Positions 22,901 to 34,123 of a DNA stretch of 64,000 nt are shown in pieces. The DNA comes from Beroe forskalii (Eukaryota; Ctenophora; Nuda; Beroida; Beroidae): assembly GCA_011033025.1 (NCBI GenBank), contig WFMF01000052.1:382396-446395 (forward strand), given 5' to 3'. A program made the translations under genes and the position numbers. Numbering within the stretch: the first letter of the stretch is position 1; each line of letters begins with the position of its first letter. The notes beneath the pieces are model-generated. The model was given only the letters and a program-made list of their open reading frames with translations. It was not told the DNA's origin and did not search any database.

Positions 22901-25084
22901 CCTTGAGAGTAGCCTCAAGTTGACTTCACACGTAAGTGTTGCTAAGACAAGACAAATTTCAGAGCATTGCTAAGATAAGACTTTCGAAGTCACTGTTGCT
23001 AAGAAAACGAAAATTAGACAACACACGTCATGAGTGTTGCTAAGATAAGACTTACGTAGTCACTGTTGCTAAGACAACAGGCATATTTTACTAAGAGAAC
23101 ACATATTGGGTGTTGCTAATGCAGCTAATACAACATACATTTAATGAAAGGTGTTACCAATGTTGCTAAAACAACACAATGAGTATTGCTAATATAAGAG
23201 TTACGTAATCGCTTGTGTCAGAGTTGCCAAGACAACACACGTTGAGTGTCGCTCATGTTAAGACAAAACATATAGATTGTTTCTAGTGTTGCTAAGACAC
23301 TACACATAGATTGTTGATAATGTTGCTACGACAACATACATTGATTGTTTCTAATGTTGCTAAAACAACCCACATAGATCGGTTTGCTAATTTTGCTGAG
23401 ACAACTCGCATTGATTGTTGATAATGTTGCTAAGACAACCCACATAGATCGTTGCTAATTTTGCTGAGACAACACACAGTGACTGTTTCTAATGTTGCTA
23501 AGGCAACACACATGAGTGTTGCTACAGGACTTACGTAGTCACTGGTGTCGCTGTAATCCTCGTCACTCTCCCCATCGTCCATGTCGCTCTCAATGTCGGT
23601 CACTTCGTTAGTGAAGTACCAGATAGCTTTAGGAATTATTCTCTCTCTGATGTATTGACCAATCTCAAAGTCAGGTAGGTACTTGCTAACTTGTTTATGT
23701 ATATACTGTATATCTAGTGTATACACTATACCTATGCAATCGCAAGTACTTGTATATGTATATACTGTTTACCTAGTGTATACCGAATACTTGCTTACTT
23801 GTATTGACCAATCTCAAAGTCAGTGGTGAGTAGAGCCTCCAGTTCCTCGTCCACACTTTCTTCGTCATCTGGCATGGCAGGAGGGGAGAAGAAATTGAAG
23901 AAACTGTCTTCTTTGATAGTTTTCTGAATAACACGCGTCTGACCCTTCCCTCGCATTCTCTGCTTCTTCTTAACAATCTTCTGTGTTACGTTCTTACCTG
24001 GCAAGTAGTAATGAGAAATGAGTATGAACAAGTAGTAATGAGCAATGAGTAATGAGCAAGGAAAAATGAGCAAAGTAAACACCCCCAATAAATTAGAAAA
24101 ACATTGTTACAGTACGTAGTGTATAGTTTACACATATGTAAAAAAATGTGTAAAATATATGTAAAATATGTGTAAAATATGTGTAAAATACGTTCTTACC
24201 TTTCTTCCAGTTGATGGTGCACCCAGTTGAGCCAATTATCTCAGGGCCGTCAAACGCTACAGGATCGAACTCGTCAGGCTCAGATTTCATGTGGTAAGTC
24301 TTCGTGAGCACCTGATTCAAATTAAGGGAGACTGCTGGTCAGGATTCCAGGATAAATTCCTTAAATGAATAGATAAGTTATCAACAGACCTAGGTACCTG
24401 TTGATAACATGTAGTTGGTGGCATTAATTATGCAACCAATCATTTCAGCGGCCAGGTAGCGCAGTGGTTAAGGGCGTCGTGCTTCCAATCGAGAGGTTGG
24501 TGGTTCGATTCCCGGCCGTGCCTATCGTGCTAAGGGCGAGAACTCTCACCTAAGCAGCCACACGGTTTACTCAGCCGAGCATACAGGAAACTGTACGGGA
24601 GGGTTGAATGAGGAGCTGCCCATTGCAGCGAAATCTCGGGCGAAGAAAGTATGGATTACACTTCCTTTACCGGCACTGGCTTGACTACACTTGAATCCTT
24701 CGATTCCTGTCATTGGCTCTTACAGCTGTTGGAATAGAAGTTAAAACCATATAAATGAATATGTTACTTTCTGTATCAAACATCAATATTCACTGGTGCT
24801 TTAGGGTGGTATATGACAGAGAATGTCACACAAATTTGACGGTGTCACTCACCCACACACACAAACACACATACACACACCTTATCTTCAAAGAACTCGT
24901 TCTCTGCAAAGACGAACTCGAGAACGAAGCCCATGCTGTTGCCAGGGAAAGTGACGTTGATGTCAAGGAGTGATTCCAGGATGGGCTCATCATGAGGCTG
25001 GGTCATCTCCGCAAGAATTTCAGTGTTCTTGAAGATAGTCACCCAAAAACCGGGAATACCTTTAGCTTTCTCATTATCATTATC
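19965..25084 (-). CDS. NAP1L: nucleosome assembly protein 1 (C-terminal five exons)
   Basis: Minus-strand exons 25084-24881, 24311-24200, 23997-23799, 23646-23535 and 20048-19965 (stop), 236 codons, consistent phases. They read GIPGFWVTIFKNTEILAEM, HDEPILESLLDI, TKTYHMKSEPDEFDP, FDGPEIIGSTGCTINWKKG, DSFFNFFSPP, an acidic linker, DFEIGQY, ERIIPKAIWYFT, then an acidic tail ending CKQQ, as in vertebrate NAP1L1. NAP1 is an H2A-H2B histone chaperone; the NAP fold and acidic tail are both visible. The first exons, about a third of the protein, are not in the part of the window I could read; they may lie beyond 25085 or across the gap. The 23799/23646 junction is uncertain because exon sequence is duplicated there: an alternative acceptor would keep a second DFEIGQY copy. 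Splicing as given makes the protein one residue shorter than its relatives. Confidence 0.9.
20049..21143. other. NAP1 last intron, distal part
   Basis: No coding exon seen. Contains palindrome-like and direct-repeat fragments (GCCGAGTTTGACA near 20875 and CCGAGATAACTCGGCTGAG near 20933) that may be remnants of an old element; boundaries not resolved. Confidence 0.4.
21152..22140. mobile_element. non-autonomous hAT element, 989 bp
   Basis: Ends CAGTGGTGGATC and its counterpart GATCCACCCCTG, flanked by an exact 8-bp duplication GGAGGGTG (21144-21151 and 22141-22148), the hAT signature. Subterminal arms share GGCGGGGTTGTTG. The interior is a degenerate tandem repeat of roughly 110 bp, about six copies, each with GCAGCAGGCTGTTGTRAT and ACCAAATTGATCTTAGAT. 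No transposase. It sits in the last NAP1 intron. Confidence 0.88.
22920..23534. repeat. minisatellite containing NAP1 exon-end/donor sequence
   Basis: Degenerate tandem repeat around GTTGCTAAGACAACACACAT with GATTGTTTCTAAT spacers (about 40-46 bp). Several units (22980, 23046, 23205) carry GACTTACGTAGTCACTG, which is also the exact sequence of the neighbouring exon end and 5' splice site (23528-23545; on the coding strand CAGTGACTAC|GTAAGTC). See findings. Confidence 0.8.
24449..24735 (+). mobile_element. tRNA-derived SINE
   Basis: 5' part resembles a tRNA: A-box-like TAGCGCAGTGG at 24457 and B-box GGTTCGATTCC at 24502, with acceptor-like complementarity (GGCCAGG and CGGCCGTGCC). It continues into a non-tRNA body (AACTCTCACCTAAGCAGCC and GAGGAGCTGCCCATTGCAGC), which is why it is called a SINE and not a tRNA gene. 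In the NAP1 intron 24312-24880. The 3' end is approximate. Confidence 0.6.
24849..24880 (-). repeat. (TG)n at a NAP1 5' splice site
   Basis: On the coding strand the donor GATAAG|GTGTGTGTATGTGTG runs straight into a TG microsatellite, so donor strength may vary with repeat sequence. Confidence 0.7.
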
Positions 25085-25132
25085 CTGAAAACATGAACTG
25101 CTACAGTGAATTGCTACAGTGCAAGTGGACTG

Positions 25133-25417
25133 GGTAAATTGAGCGATCCGTCGAGGCCAGTATCACGCCATGGCGTGATACTGGCCGCGCCAGTATCACG
25201 CCAGTATCGGGCCAGTATCAGGCCTACCTCCCGCCGTTATCGCGCCAGTATCACGCCAGTATCGCGCCAGTATCAGGCCTACCTCACGCCGTTATCGCGC
25301 CAGTATCGCGATACTGGCGTGATACTGGCGTGGTACACCTGATAGTGGCCGCGATACTGGCGTGGTACTGGCCTGATACTGGCGTGATACTGGCCTCGAC
25401 AAATCGCTCAATTTACC
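25133..25417. mobile_element. foldback element built from GCCAGTATCACGCC repeats
   Basis: Outer arms GGTAAATTGAGCGAT...CGAGGCCAGTATCACG and their reverse complement (to TCAATTTACC at 25417). The inside is a set of short repeats GCCAGTATC(A/G)CGCCAGTATCGC in one orientation, then in the other, with a palindromic TCACGCCATGGCGTGATACTGG near the left arm. Very GC-rich compared with its surroundings. No clear target duplication. Confidence 0.75.
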
Positions 25418-26219
25418 TTATCAATTTGCAGGCTGATGCAGTCAGCAATGCTGTGCTTATTAAGAAGCACCCTTTAAACACACCTGCACACTTCAGGTTG
25501 TTATCAGTGAACACGGCTGTTACCATAGTTACCAGCGTGGAAACTGCAACGAATACTCGTTGGATTTACAGTGTCTTACCCCGTCTCAGTAAAGATGGGT
25601 TAAACTCGTAAGAAATATTATAATTTTCAGTACAGTAATTTCATTACGGAAATTCTGCAGTATTTAACATTTATCAAATCAGAATGCGGTGATAAATTGA
25701 GAGGAAGAATTACTTGTTGCCTCACGCCTGCCCTAATTAGGTTTGCAATATCTTACAAACCACAGGGCACTGATCAGGCCTACTTCTAACGTAAAGTGAA
25801 CCTGCCGTCTTATATTACACTTCGAAACGAGATAACGCCGTTTACAGAATCTTATATTACACTCCGAAGCGAGATAACGCCGCTTCATTATTCATTTTTA
25901 CCGTGCTACTTTTCTCTCGTTAGTGTCTTTGAACATCAAAACCGTTGTTCATTTATACACCATCTGAGACAACTGATTACACAGTTGCAAGTACATCACA
26001 ACTTTTTTAATACTGTATTCGTGAGAATAGAACTGAAGTGATCAACTACTTGATGACTTCAATTCTATAGTTTTTAAAGTAATTATAACCAATTACTTAT
26101 GCTCCTAACTAGTTTCATAACTGAACTAAACTTATTGGAATGAAGAAAAGTTTTTCGATAACTCCAAAAACTTTTCTCCTTTCCGTGGGAGGAATTGTAA
26201 TAGTAGCTATTTGACTGCA

Positions 26220-26273
26220 AAGGCTATTTTGGCTGAAGTCATATTATAATATGACTTCAGCCAAAATAGCCTT
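26220..26273. repeat. 54-bp perfect palindrome
   Basis: 27-bp arms (AAGGCTATTTTGGCTGAAG...) meeting at CATATTATAATATG with no spacer. It touches the next palindrome. Confidence 0.9.
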
Positions 26274-26389
26274 TTTTGACCGATTTAGGATTACGTAATT
26301 TCTTTGAAACAAACTTCGGCCATCGTAATATATTACGATGGCCGAAGTTTGTTTCAAAGAAATTGCGTAATCCTAAATCGGTCAAAAAA
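26272..26389. repeat. 118-bp near-perfect palindrome
   Basis: 59-bp arms (TTTTTTGACCGATTTAGG...) meeting at CATCGTAATATATTACGATG, one mismatch in the whole arm, no spacer. Confidence 0.9.
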
Positions 26390-26959
26390 AACGCCTGATT
26401 TGGGTTTTAACTTCTGTGTTAAATTACTAACAACTGCCTTCCCTAGAATCTTGTCGGTGTAATAATTCAGCAGAGCGACGGTAGTGGAAGTTAGAGTGAA
26501 GTACGAGGGCGCTGTGCTGACGTGTCAATACGGAGAGGACTCACGCACGGACTGTGATTGGTACACGACTCACGAGACTCGACTACGCGCGTCTTATCAG
26601 TGGGGAACGGTATTGTGAAAGAGACTGGCGTTATTACAAACGTGGGACTAATTAAGCCCTTTAAATATTTGGGTGTTAAGATTAAGATTACACTTGAACA
26701 CTTGATTTCCTTCCTTTGGAATCTTTCACAGACTTTACGCTTTTTATATTAACGATCAAAAACAATCTTTATATTGCGTTTTAATAAGAACGTTATATCT
26801 GACCGAATTACTATTGTCAGTTTCCAACCTAATTACTTTGGTTATATCTCTCTTTCATTGGTTCGAATACTCGTATCAAATCTGATTCAGAAATTCCACT
26901 AAATTCCGCGAATACCCGCCTTATTTCAACAATCTAATAATTTCTTGTACAGTGACAGG

Positions 26960-28308
26960 ATGTCGTCGAGTTTAACTCCCCCTGAAGACGAGCTCATCAT
27001 CAAGCAGTATCTATGTGATAAGTTCTCCCTTTCCTCACCCGATCAAATTGAGAGGAAGCAGTGTACGGGAACCGGATATCAGAGTATACAGGGGTCGTAT
27101 ATTGCCACCACCGATAATGGAGACAAAATGGGAGTTTTTGTGAAAACTGTGGATAAAACATCCAACGACCTAGCCAAAGTCCTGGACAAGGAAATATTGA
27201 TGTATGAAACGATCATCCCTGAGGTTATCAAGTTTGTTGAAAGTATCGACAAGAATTTGGCTACTGAGTTAGGATCGTGCTTTGTGAAATACCACGGGAA
27301 TAGCAGGGACAGACCATCCTATTCTTGGAAACAAGAATCAATATTCCTAGAAGATCTGAACCAAAGAGGAAATTTACGCATGAGGGACGATTCAAAAGCT
27401 GCACCTGATCCAACTGTGTGGACAAAAAACATCCCGGTAATAATGAGAAAGCTTGGATTAATCCACGCGTCATTTTACGCCTGGCAGCAACATCTCGGCA
27501 TCTCCGCCACAGAAATGAAGGAAAGATACCCTGCCCTGAAGAACTACCCAATACTCCTGAACACAGCTGAGTTCGGCGAGATTCTGCCTGGTGTGCCCCC
27601 AGAGAAGGCTACGGATGCTTTCATGCATTGCACGATTTCCGTCACAGCTAAGTTCCTAAAAGCCCACATCGGTGATTTCATACCTGATGAAGCCTCGAAA
27701 GGCTTGATTATTTCAGTGATGGATCGATTGACAGCCCTGTCTGAGCACTGTCCTGCCCTTGTCGTGAAGGTCAGGAATCAAGAGAGTAAGTTCGCATGTC
27801 CAATCCTTGGCGACCTTAATCCCAATAATTTCGCATTCTCAACCGAGGGAAAGGACGAAGTGGTCTTGTACGACTTCGGATTGGCTGGGATTTCATCATT
27901 TTTCATGGATCTCCAGTGGTTTCTGGCTTTGTCGGCAGTCATTGGTATCCGAGGAAAGCTGGCAGAGGACACAGTCGACCTGTACATCAAGAGGTTCCGG
28001 AGGAATCCTTGAGAGAAGAATTCCAAGCCACGAAACTGGGTAATGGTGTCATGAATTTCCTGATGATGGCAGTGATATTTTTCGTTCATTTGAAACGTTC
28101 AGGGGCATCTACAGAGGAAATGGTGCACTTAGTGAAGGCCATGAAGGAACTTGATGGGGACAGAGATAAGGCCGAAATAAGGGCGGAAGTGGATAAGGTA
28201 AATAAAACAGAAGGTCCAGCCCGGCTTGTCATGATCTTGGTTGCTGTAGTTAAAGGAATGGCAAATCATATCGGTGATTTGGAAAAGCTTCTCCACGAAA
28301 CTGTTTAA
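26960..28308 (+). CDS. EcKinase/CHK-like small-molecule kinase, intronless, one frameshift
   Basis: About 450 codons in two frames: ATG at 26960 to about 27991, then about 27991-28308. APH/choline-kinase-like fold motifs: GTGYQS (residues 37-42), FVKTV with a candidate ATP-binding Lys62, LEDL (130-133), the Brenner-type loop LGDLNPNN (283-290) with catalytic Asp285 but Leu in place of the usual His, and DFG (305-307) in place of the DFQ common in this family. Members phosphorylate ecdysteroids and other small molecules; the substrate here is unknown. The one-base shift around 27991-27998 separates YIKRF from the downstream SLREEFQATKLGNGVMNF, which continues the domain. This is either a recent lesion or an assembly error. 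Start chosen as the first ATG in frame. Confidence 0.78.
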
Positions 28309-28931
28309 ATGTTTAATCCACGCAATTTTCATGTTATTATTGATGAAATGTGACAAAACTTAACAAACCGTAAATATGCCTAGCCAATTTTATAATGCAT
28401 GATAACAAGTATATTGTATTGGGACTCAGAAAATAATTGCTAATTTTACATTTTTAATTGATTTTATTCTGCAGATTTTGATTTCTACTTTCAGATTTTA
28501 AATGTTTTAAATGTTTTTATGCATTATGAATCAAATCAATCAAATATATACTTATATAGTGTTCAATCTAATCGAGTCGAATATAGCTGAAGAAGATAAC
28601 GAAGAATTGATCCTGGCTTGGAGCAATGTGAACGAAACAAATTGTCCAATGTAAGTATGAAATCAGTTGTCAGAATTGAAATCATCTGTAATCAGAACGG
28701 AACAAAATTCACATGGTTTAGCACGAGTTAAGAGTGACCAACGAATTTCTATTTTCCAATCTGCCCTTCATCAAATTAAATATTTGATTTATTTGATCTG
28801 ATAGGAATATTTTGATGCGGTAAAATTAAAACTATCCAATCAATTTGAATCGTAGTGTTTAAAATTTGGGTGAAGAAGCAATAGCGCCGAGTTGTGTTAG
28901 CAGGTCCAACGTACCTGCTAGTTTTCGCATG
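28309..28931. other. AT-rich spacer up to the gap
   Basis: No gene, repeat or signal recognised. Confidence 0.5.
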
Positions 28932-29031
28932 NNNNNNNNNNNNNNNNNNNNNNNNNNNNNNNNNNNNNNNNNNNNNNNNNNNNNNNNNNNNNNNNNNNNN
29001 NNNNNNNNNNNNNNNNNNNNNNNNNNNNNNN
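28932..29031. other. assembly gap (100 N)
   Basis: Exactly 100 N, the conventional size for a scaffold gap of unknown length. Order and distance across it are therefore not proven by sequence. Confidence 0.99.
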
Positions 29032-30154
29032 TGTCCGTGATGACATGATATTAATGGCCAATGCCCAAGGTATACTGCAGCAACAGTGTAGTACGTGTTT
29101 ATACTACGTCACCATTCTTCCATTGATTCAGAATTCTTAAAAATTCCTCCTTCGAAGCCTGCAGATAAAAGAGCATTGCGAAATTGCATCAATTCATTGC
29201 TGACGAGATTTTCTTTTCCAGATACCCTCACTGATTAGTTTACTTTGAGCCCTAATAATGAACTGTTGATCGTATTTTGTAAGCATCATGTATGCATGTC
29301 TGTTTTTGTGAATGTATTATTTTTTGCATGTCTGTATTTCTATCTACAAATATGAACCAAAATTTGTGTACTTATATTTCGGCAAAAAAAAAGGAATACG
29401 TAATTTTCATATTTCGTTAAAGTAGGTATACAATTTACCAATAACGGAATTTGATATCGTGAACTTACAGCACTATTCACTAATGATCCAATACAATAGC
29501 AATAATCTGATGCAATTATTTTTGGTTTCCTCAAATTATTATTTGATGATATGATACATAGCTCCTTGTAGGAACTGCTGTAACATAGTTCGTGAGCAGC
29601 TGCTGGGGGGAAGAAGGGACGGTGGGGTCTTCAATCGCTGAAGGAAAGGATGGCAGGGGTAATCAAGCGTAGTATGTATCTCATTGCGAGGTTTGGGGGA
29701 AGGGGCTAAGTATGTACTGCACGGGGAAGGGGATTTTCATGCGTCTGATTACAAGGTTTGAGGAGAAGGGAAGTAGTTTGCACTGTCTTATTGCAGGGTT
29801 GGAAGGGAAGGGGAGTAGTATTTTAATCTACAAACCACAGTACAAAAGTGCTGTGATTTGATCCGTCTATATCTCAGTGATACAAATAACATACATAATA
29901 GCATACATAAATTTAGCATACATACTAAATAATAATATGTCGGCTCCCCTAAAATGTCCATGATTGTCTAGCGCTCTCGCATTGAGGATGTGTAATATTG
30001 AATTAATTCAGAGGCGTCAGTATTAACTTTAAGTGAGTAATCATTTCTTACTCATTCACATAAGTGGACGTAGAATTTCTTTATTCGTTAGTACTGGTTA
30101 CTCGTTAAACAAAGTTGCCAGGCATAAAAACTGTGTCCATATAAACTGTGTCCA

Positions 30155-30300
30155 TTGTACGATACTCAGTTTGCGTTACTCAGTTCCTGTTACCCAGTTT
30201 GTGTTACTCAATGCGTGTTTCTCAGTTCATCTTACTCAGTTCGTGTTACTCAGTCCCTGCTTCTCAGTTCGTGTTACTCAATGCGTGTTACTTATAAGTA
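30155..30300. repeat. 14-bp minisatellite (ACTCAGTTCGTGTT)
   Basis: About ten degenerate units of ACTCAGTTCGTGTT. The matching repeat in block X copy 2 is split into 36050-36100 and 38331-38535 by a retroelement insertion. Open frames across it are repeat by-products. Confidence 0.85.
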
Positions 30301-33300
30301 CGTTACGCATGAGAGAACGTATGCCGATAGGGGAGTATGTGGCCACTGTCTCCCGCGAAAGGTTGTCATGGTATCTAGTTTCGATCCAGGAGCATATTTC
30401 TTGTTTCTATAAATACTCGGTAATTATTTCTTATGTTCGCTTCCTGGAGAGGTCATAAAATGGTACTTTCACGGCTTCACATTGGAATTATGATATTGAA
30501 TTACTAATTCGTGCTGTCAAGGAATATTAGTTTGTCTCTGTGTCCCTCATCCTGAATAATTAGTTACTTTTTTCATAGATTTTGAATTATCATAGCAATT
30601 CTATTTGATCCTATTCTTAAATTTGGCATTGATCAATTTTTACTCAATTCAAAGTTTTATTCGCATTGGTTCGATTTATCACATATATTCTCATATTATC
30701 CCATCGCCAGCATATTGTATTGACAGTCATGTGATTCACGCAGCATGAGCAGTTACCGATATTTTAGTACCAACTTTATTTCATCAATTATCATTAATAA
30801 TTTAACCGAAGTCGTCATTGTTTGTATGTATTAAGTTTATGAAGCACTCGTCTTTGCGGCATTTGGGAAATGGAATTCCAAGAATATTATACTATGACAA
30901 TGGAAAATTTGAAATTTACACTACACTTCTTAGCTTCTGGATATTGTTAATTCCTGTAAATTTGCAGTTTTAGTACCATACTTCTTTCTCGGTCGCCCAT
31001 AATTTGAAGATAATTATTTTTCAGGAATTCTAGATTTCGCGAAACTTTTAAAGTTTCAATTTGTGAACGTTTAAAAGGTATACAATCTTTAATTTAAATA
31101 TAATTACCGAAAAAAGTTCCGCTTGCATATAGTTAAAGTGAGTCTAAAATATGTAGAATGATGTTGGATTTGAGGAAATTTATCATATAAGACTTGGGTA
31201 ATGGGTAGGAGAAAACAGTGAAGTTATCGCATGTCTCCAAGAGTGTGGGGTGTCTCCAAGTCCAAAGATATGTCCATGGACCATGCACCACTGAAAAACT
31301 GACGAAATCATCTCATGTCAATGTATAAAGATTGGTTGTAAAACATGCCGTAATCATACTTTATACGCATAATTATATTATTATTAGGTGATACTCCTGC
31401 ATAACCACTTCACGTCAGCTGTATTCTACTATTTTAGTAAATCGATTTTGAGTAGTACATCATTTTAATTTACCTCTGATTGCTTTCTGAAGAGGTGTGG
31501 ACAGCAAGAAGAACATTCCGATGGTTTAGCATGAGGCCATGTGGGAAAGTTCTCCATATTGCTTGTTGAACGCGTGTTCTTTAATTATTTTAATTTCCCT
31601 ACAGTCTTCTTCGGAATATTATATATATTGAGTAATTAATGATGACTGCTCAATTTTCATTAATAATGATAATGATTAAAATTATATATGTACATTAAAC
31701 AACAGCGCACTGGGCTCTAATATAGGCATGAATAACACCCGCAAATCGAGCATTATTTAGTTATACTGTACGAGTGTTGAGTATGTCTTGAATCTTGATA
31801 GTCAGAAGTGATCGTTTTTAGTTTCTGATGTATATGAGACACGTTTTTAACGCACGGGCTATATCATAGCCACATTATACGTCTCGCGTGATAAATTAAA
31901 CATCTTGAAGACAAGCCTTTTGTATTTTAGTATTTCATCATATGAGTATGATCGGTAGAATTTACTAATTCATAGTATACGTTGTAGCATGCTTGTGTCG
32001 ACGGTAACGTACTCAATTCGTAACACAGTATTCTACAGCTATACTCTTATCACTTTGTGCATATGCCAAGTTAAAACCCTATACAAGCATAGTGTGAGGA
32101 GCGTGATAAATCATTCGTTGCTTCGTCCGTTTTCATGAGTTGCTGAATTTCAGTATCGCACGGGAGCTCACACGGAACACAAGTACCCGTGGTATTTAAG
32201 AGTTCATGGAGTGTCTTTCAAAGAATATTTTGAATACGAAATGTATTTGAATACGAAAATCAAGACTGGGTTTCGGTAGAATAATTTTCACTGAAATTGC
32301 TTCGTCCTCGTCTAACCATCATACCAAATGCCAATTGTATTCTTGCCCGATGGCATTCCGTCATGCATTGTGTCATGTTTGTGATTATCTTTGTGTCACA
32401 CTAATATGCAGTTTGAGTAGGTGCGTTCAGAATTAATGACCTTACTATAAGTGATGTCAAAAAGTTAATAATTGGTGTTTAAAAATGAAAAATAATTATG
32501 TCATCTCATCTCAACAATGATTTAAATTTGAGGGCTATCGTATAACAAAGTAGTCGAGGCATTAGTCAAGCTTTCGCATACGTAAACCCAAATTGAATAA
32601 TGCATACGGTTTCTCTTCATGTTTCGAGATAAAACAGTTTATTCTCCAACTCTCATAATTCTTGTAGCACCAAATTCCAATTACCTACATATTTTCCAAA
32701 AACATTTGTCTTTGATGTGTTAGAATGACGGAGCAAATTGGCACCATTGGAACGATAACCTAAACACATAACGGCACCCATCTGGGAGCTGTTAGAAATG
32801 AATATAGCCATCAGCTTCATTCCTAAGTGTTGATATTATGAGGATTTGCTCATTGGCATACCTTGCAGAATGCCTATAACTCGTGCCAACTAACTGTTAT
32901 CATAAGCTTTTACAATAGCGATATCCAGTTCATGTCATATTCTTACCTTTCACTGCTGGACATGATAAACAGCTGCAACGCATGTCTCATTCATTCCTGT
33001 ATATACCAACTATCGTGAGATGAAGCATCAAAATACCCTTCCCTACCTGTTATGAAGCATCAAAATAACCTGCCCGAAGCCATTCGACTTTTACCACCTT
33101 CCTCTCTCTCAAAATGTGACACTATATTATACACTTCCCAGTTCACACACGTCCTACATCGTCTCTCGGGCGGGAATATTAAGAAACCTAAAATGTTTCA
33201 TGTCCTATGGAGCTACGCGGAATGACAGGAATATTATTCATTATTGATATTTTTCAGAATTTTGAATATTATGTAAAATGCAGCAGACTGATAATATGAC

Positions 33301-33593
33301 AATGAGTTTTTCTGACCATTTTCATGTCCGTGTTATTTGTTTATTTGTTATTTGTTTGGTATTTGATAGTTAATCTAGCGTTCCAACCTATCGGGTATGC
33401 ACTCTATTTTTAAGATACTGTCCTATGCTGGGATAAGCTAAAAATCTCAAACCTAGCTAAGAAATTTTGAAAAAATTAAGAAACTCCACTGATGACTGAT
33501 TTTAAAAATCAAAAAATTAAGAAACTTTTTGCCATGAAATTTGCGAATTTGTGCTGAGAACTTCAGAATCTTATGACCTATTGCAAGTTATTT

Positions 33594-33780
33594 TGTCCTC
33601 ATTAAGAACGTGTAGACTGTAGATTCTTGGTGTGCTGCCTAGGCAGCACACCAAGAATCTACACGTTCTTAATGAGGACATACTTTCATTGAGCGTTCTA
33701 TGTTCTAACTGGAAATGGTAAGGGTGGAGCTCCACCCTCACCATTTCCAGTTAGAACATAGAACGCTCGATGAAAGTATT
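33594..33780. repeat. two adjacent palindromes present only in X copy 1
   Basis: 33594-33679: arms GTCCTCATTAAGAACGTGTA... meeting at CTGCCTAGGCAG, with 7 extra bases in the left arm. 33680-33780: arms ATACTTTCATYGAGCGTTC... meeting at GGTGGAGCTCCACC. The counterpart at 41840-41950 has single, unpaired versions of these sequences. Confidence 0.9.
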
Positions 33781-34123
33781 CCGGGGGAACGGACACTTCA
33801 TTTCACGACACTTCATCTCAGGATATATGTCAGCTCTATGCAAAGGTAAGGGTCTGGGTTAGGATAGGAATATCAGAATATCTATAAAAATAGCGAGGAA
33901 TATGATGCCACTGTCCATTGTTAATTTTTACTTGTAGGTACCATTTTCATAATTTTTTGTTGTGGATTATGAAACTGATAATTTCACAATTTTATTGCAC
34001 GTAACGAAACTGATTAAGAAACTCAAAATCCGTTACGTAAATTCGTAGAAACGTTGAGACGATTTGGTCATCGACTAAAGCTACCTTGCTGGCTATGTTA
34101 TTGGAGGCGTATTCAGTCCATAA

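Larger units (their letters stand above)
25418..26959. other. region between NAP1 exon and the kinase gene
   Basis: No exon could be supported on either strand. It includes a short tandem duplication near 25800-25890 (CTTATATTACACTYCGAARCG, about 47 bp apart) and two adjoining palindromes (26220-26389). The 150 bp before the kinase ATG are AT-rich; a TTGTACAG just before ATG could be a 3' splice site of a 5' UTR exon. Confidence 0.4.
29270..34123. repeat. block X, copy 1
   Basis: Nearly collinear with 34591-43636, starting at CGTATTTTGTAAGCATCATG and ending at GTATTCAGTCCATAAT. The copies differ by point changes and by insertions, most of them in copy 2. No coding sequence was recognised in this copy. 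It ends exactly where the inverted-repeat element at 34124 begins. Confidence 0.93.

Noticed and set aside
24450..24524. Functional tRNA gene
   Set aside because: A and B boxes are present, but the cloverleaf is incomplete and the sequence continues into a SINE body.
30033..30458. Membrane-like protein from the ACTCAGTTCGTGTT repeat (also 38227-38701)
   Set aside because: Sequence is a translated 14-bp minisatellite and differs between X copies by frame-breaking changes.
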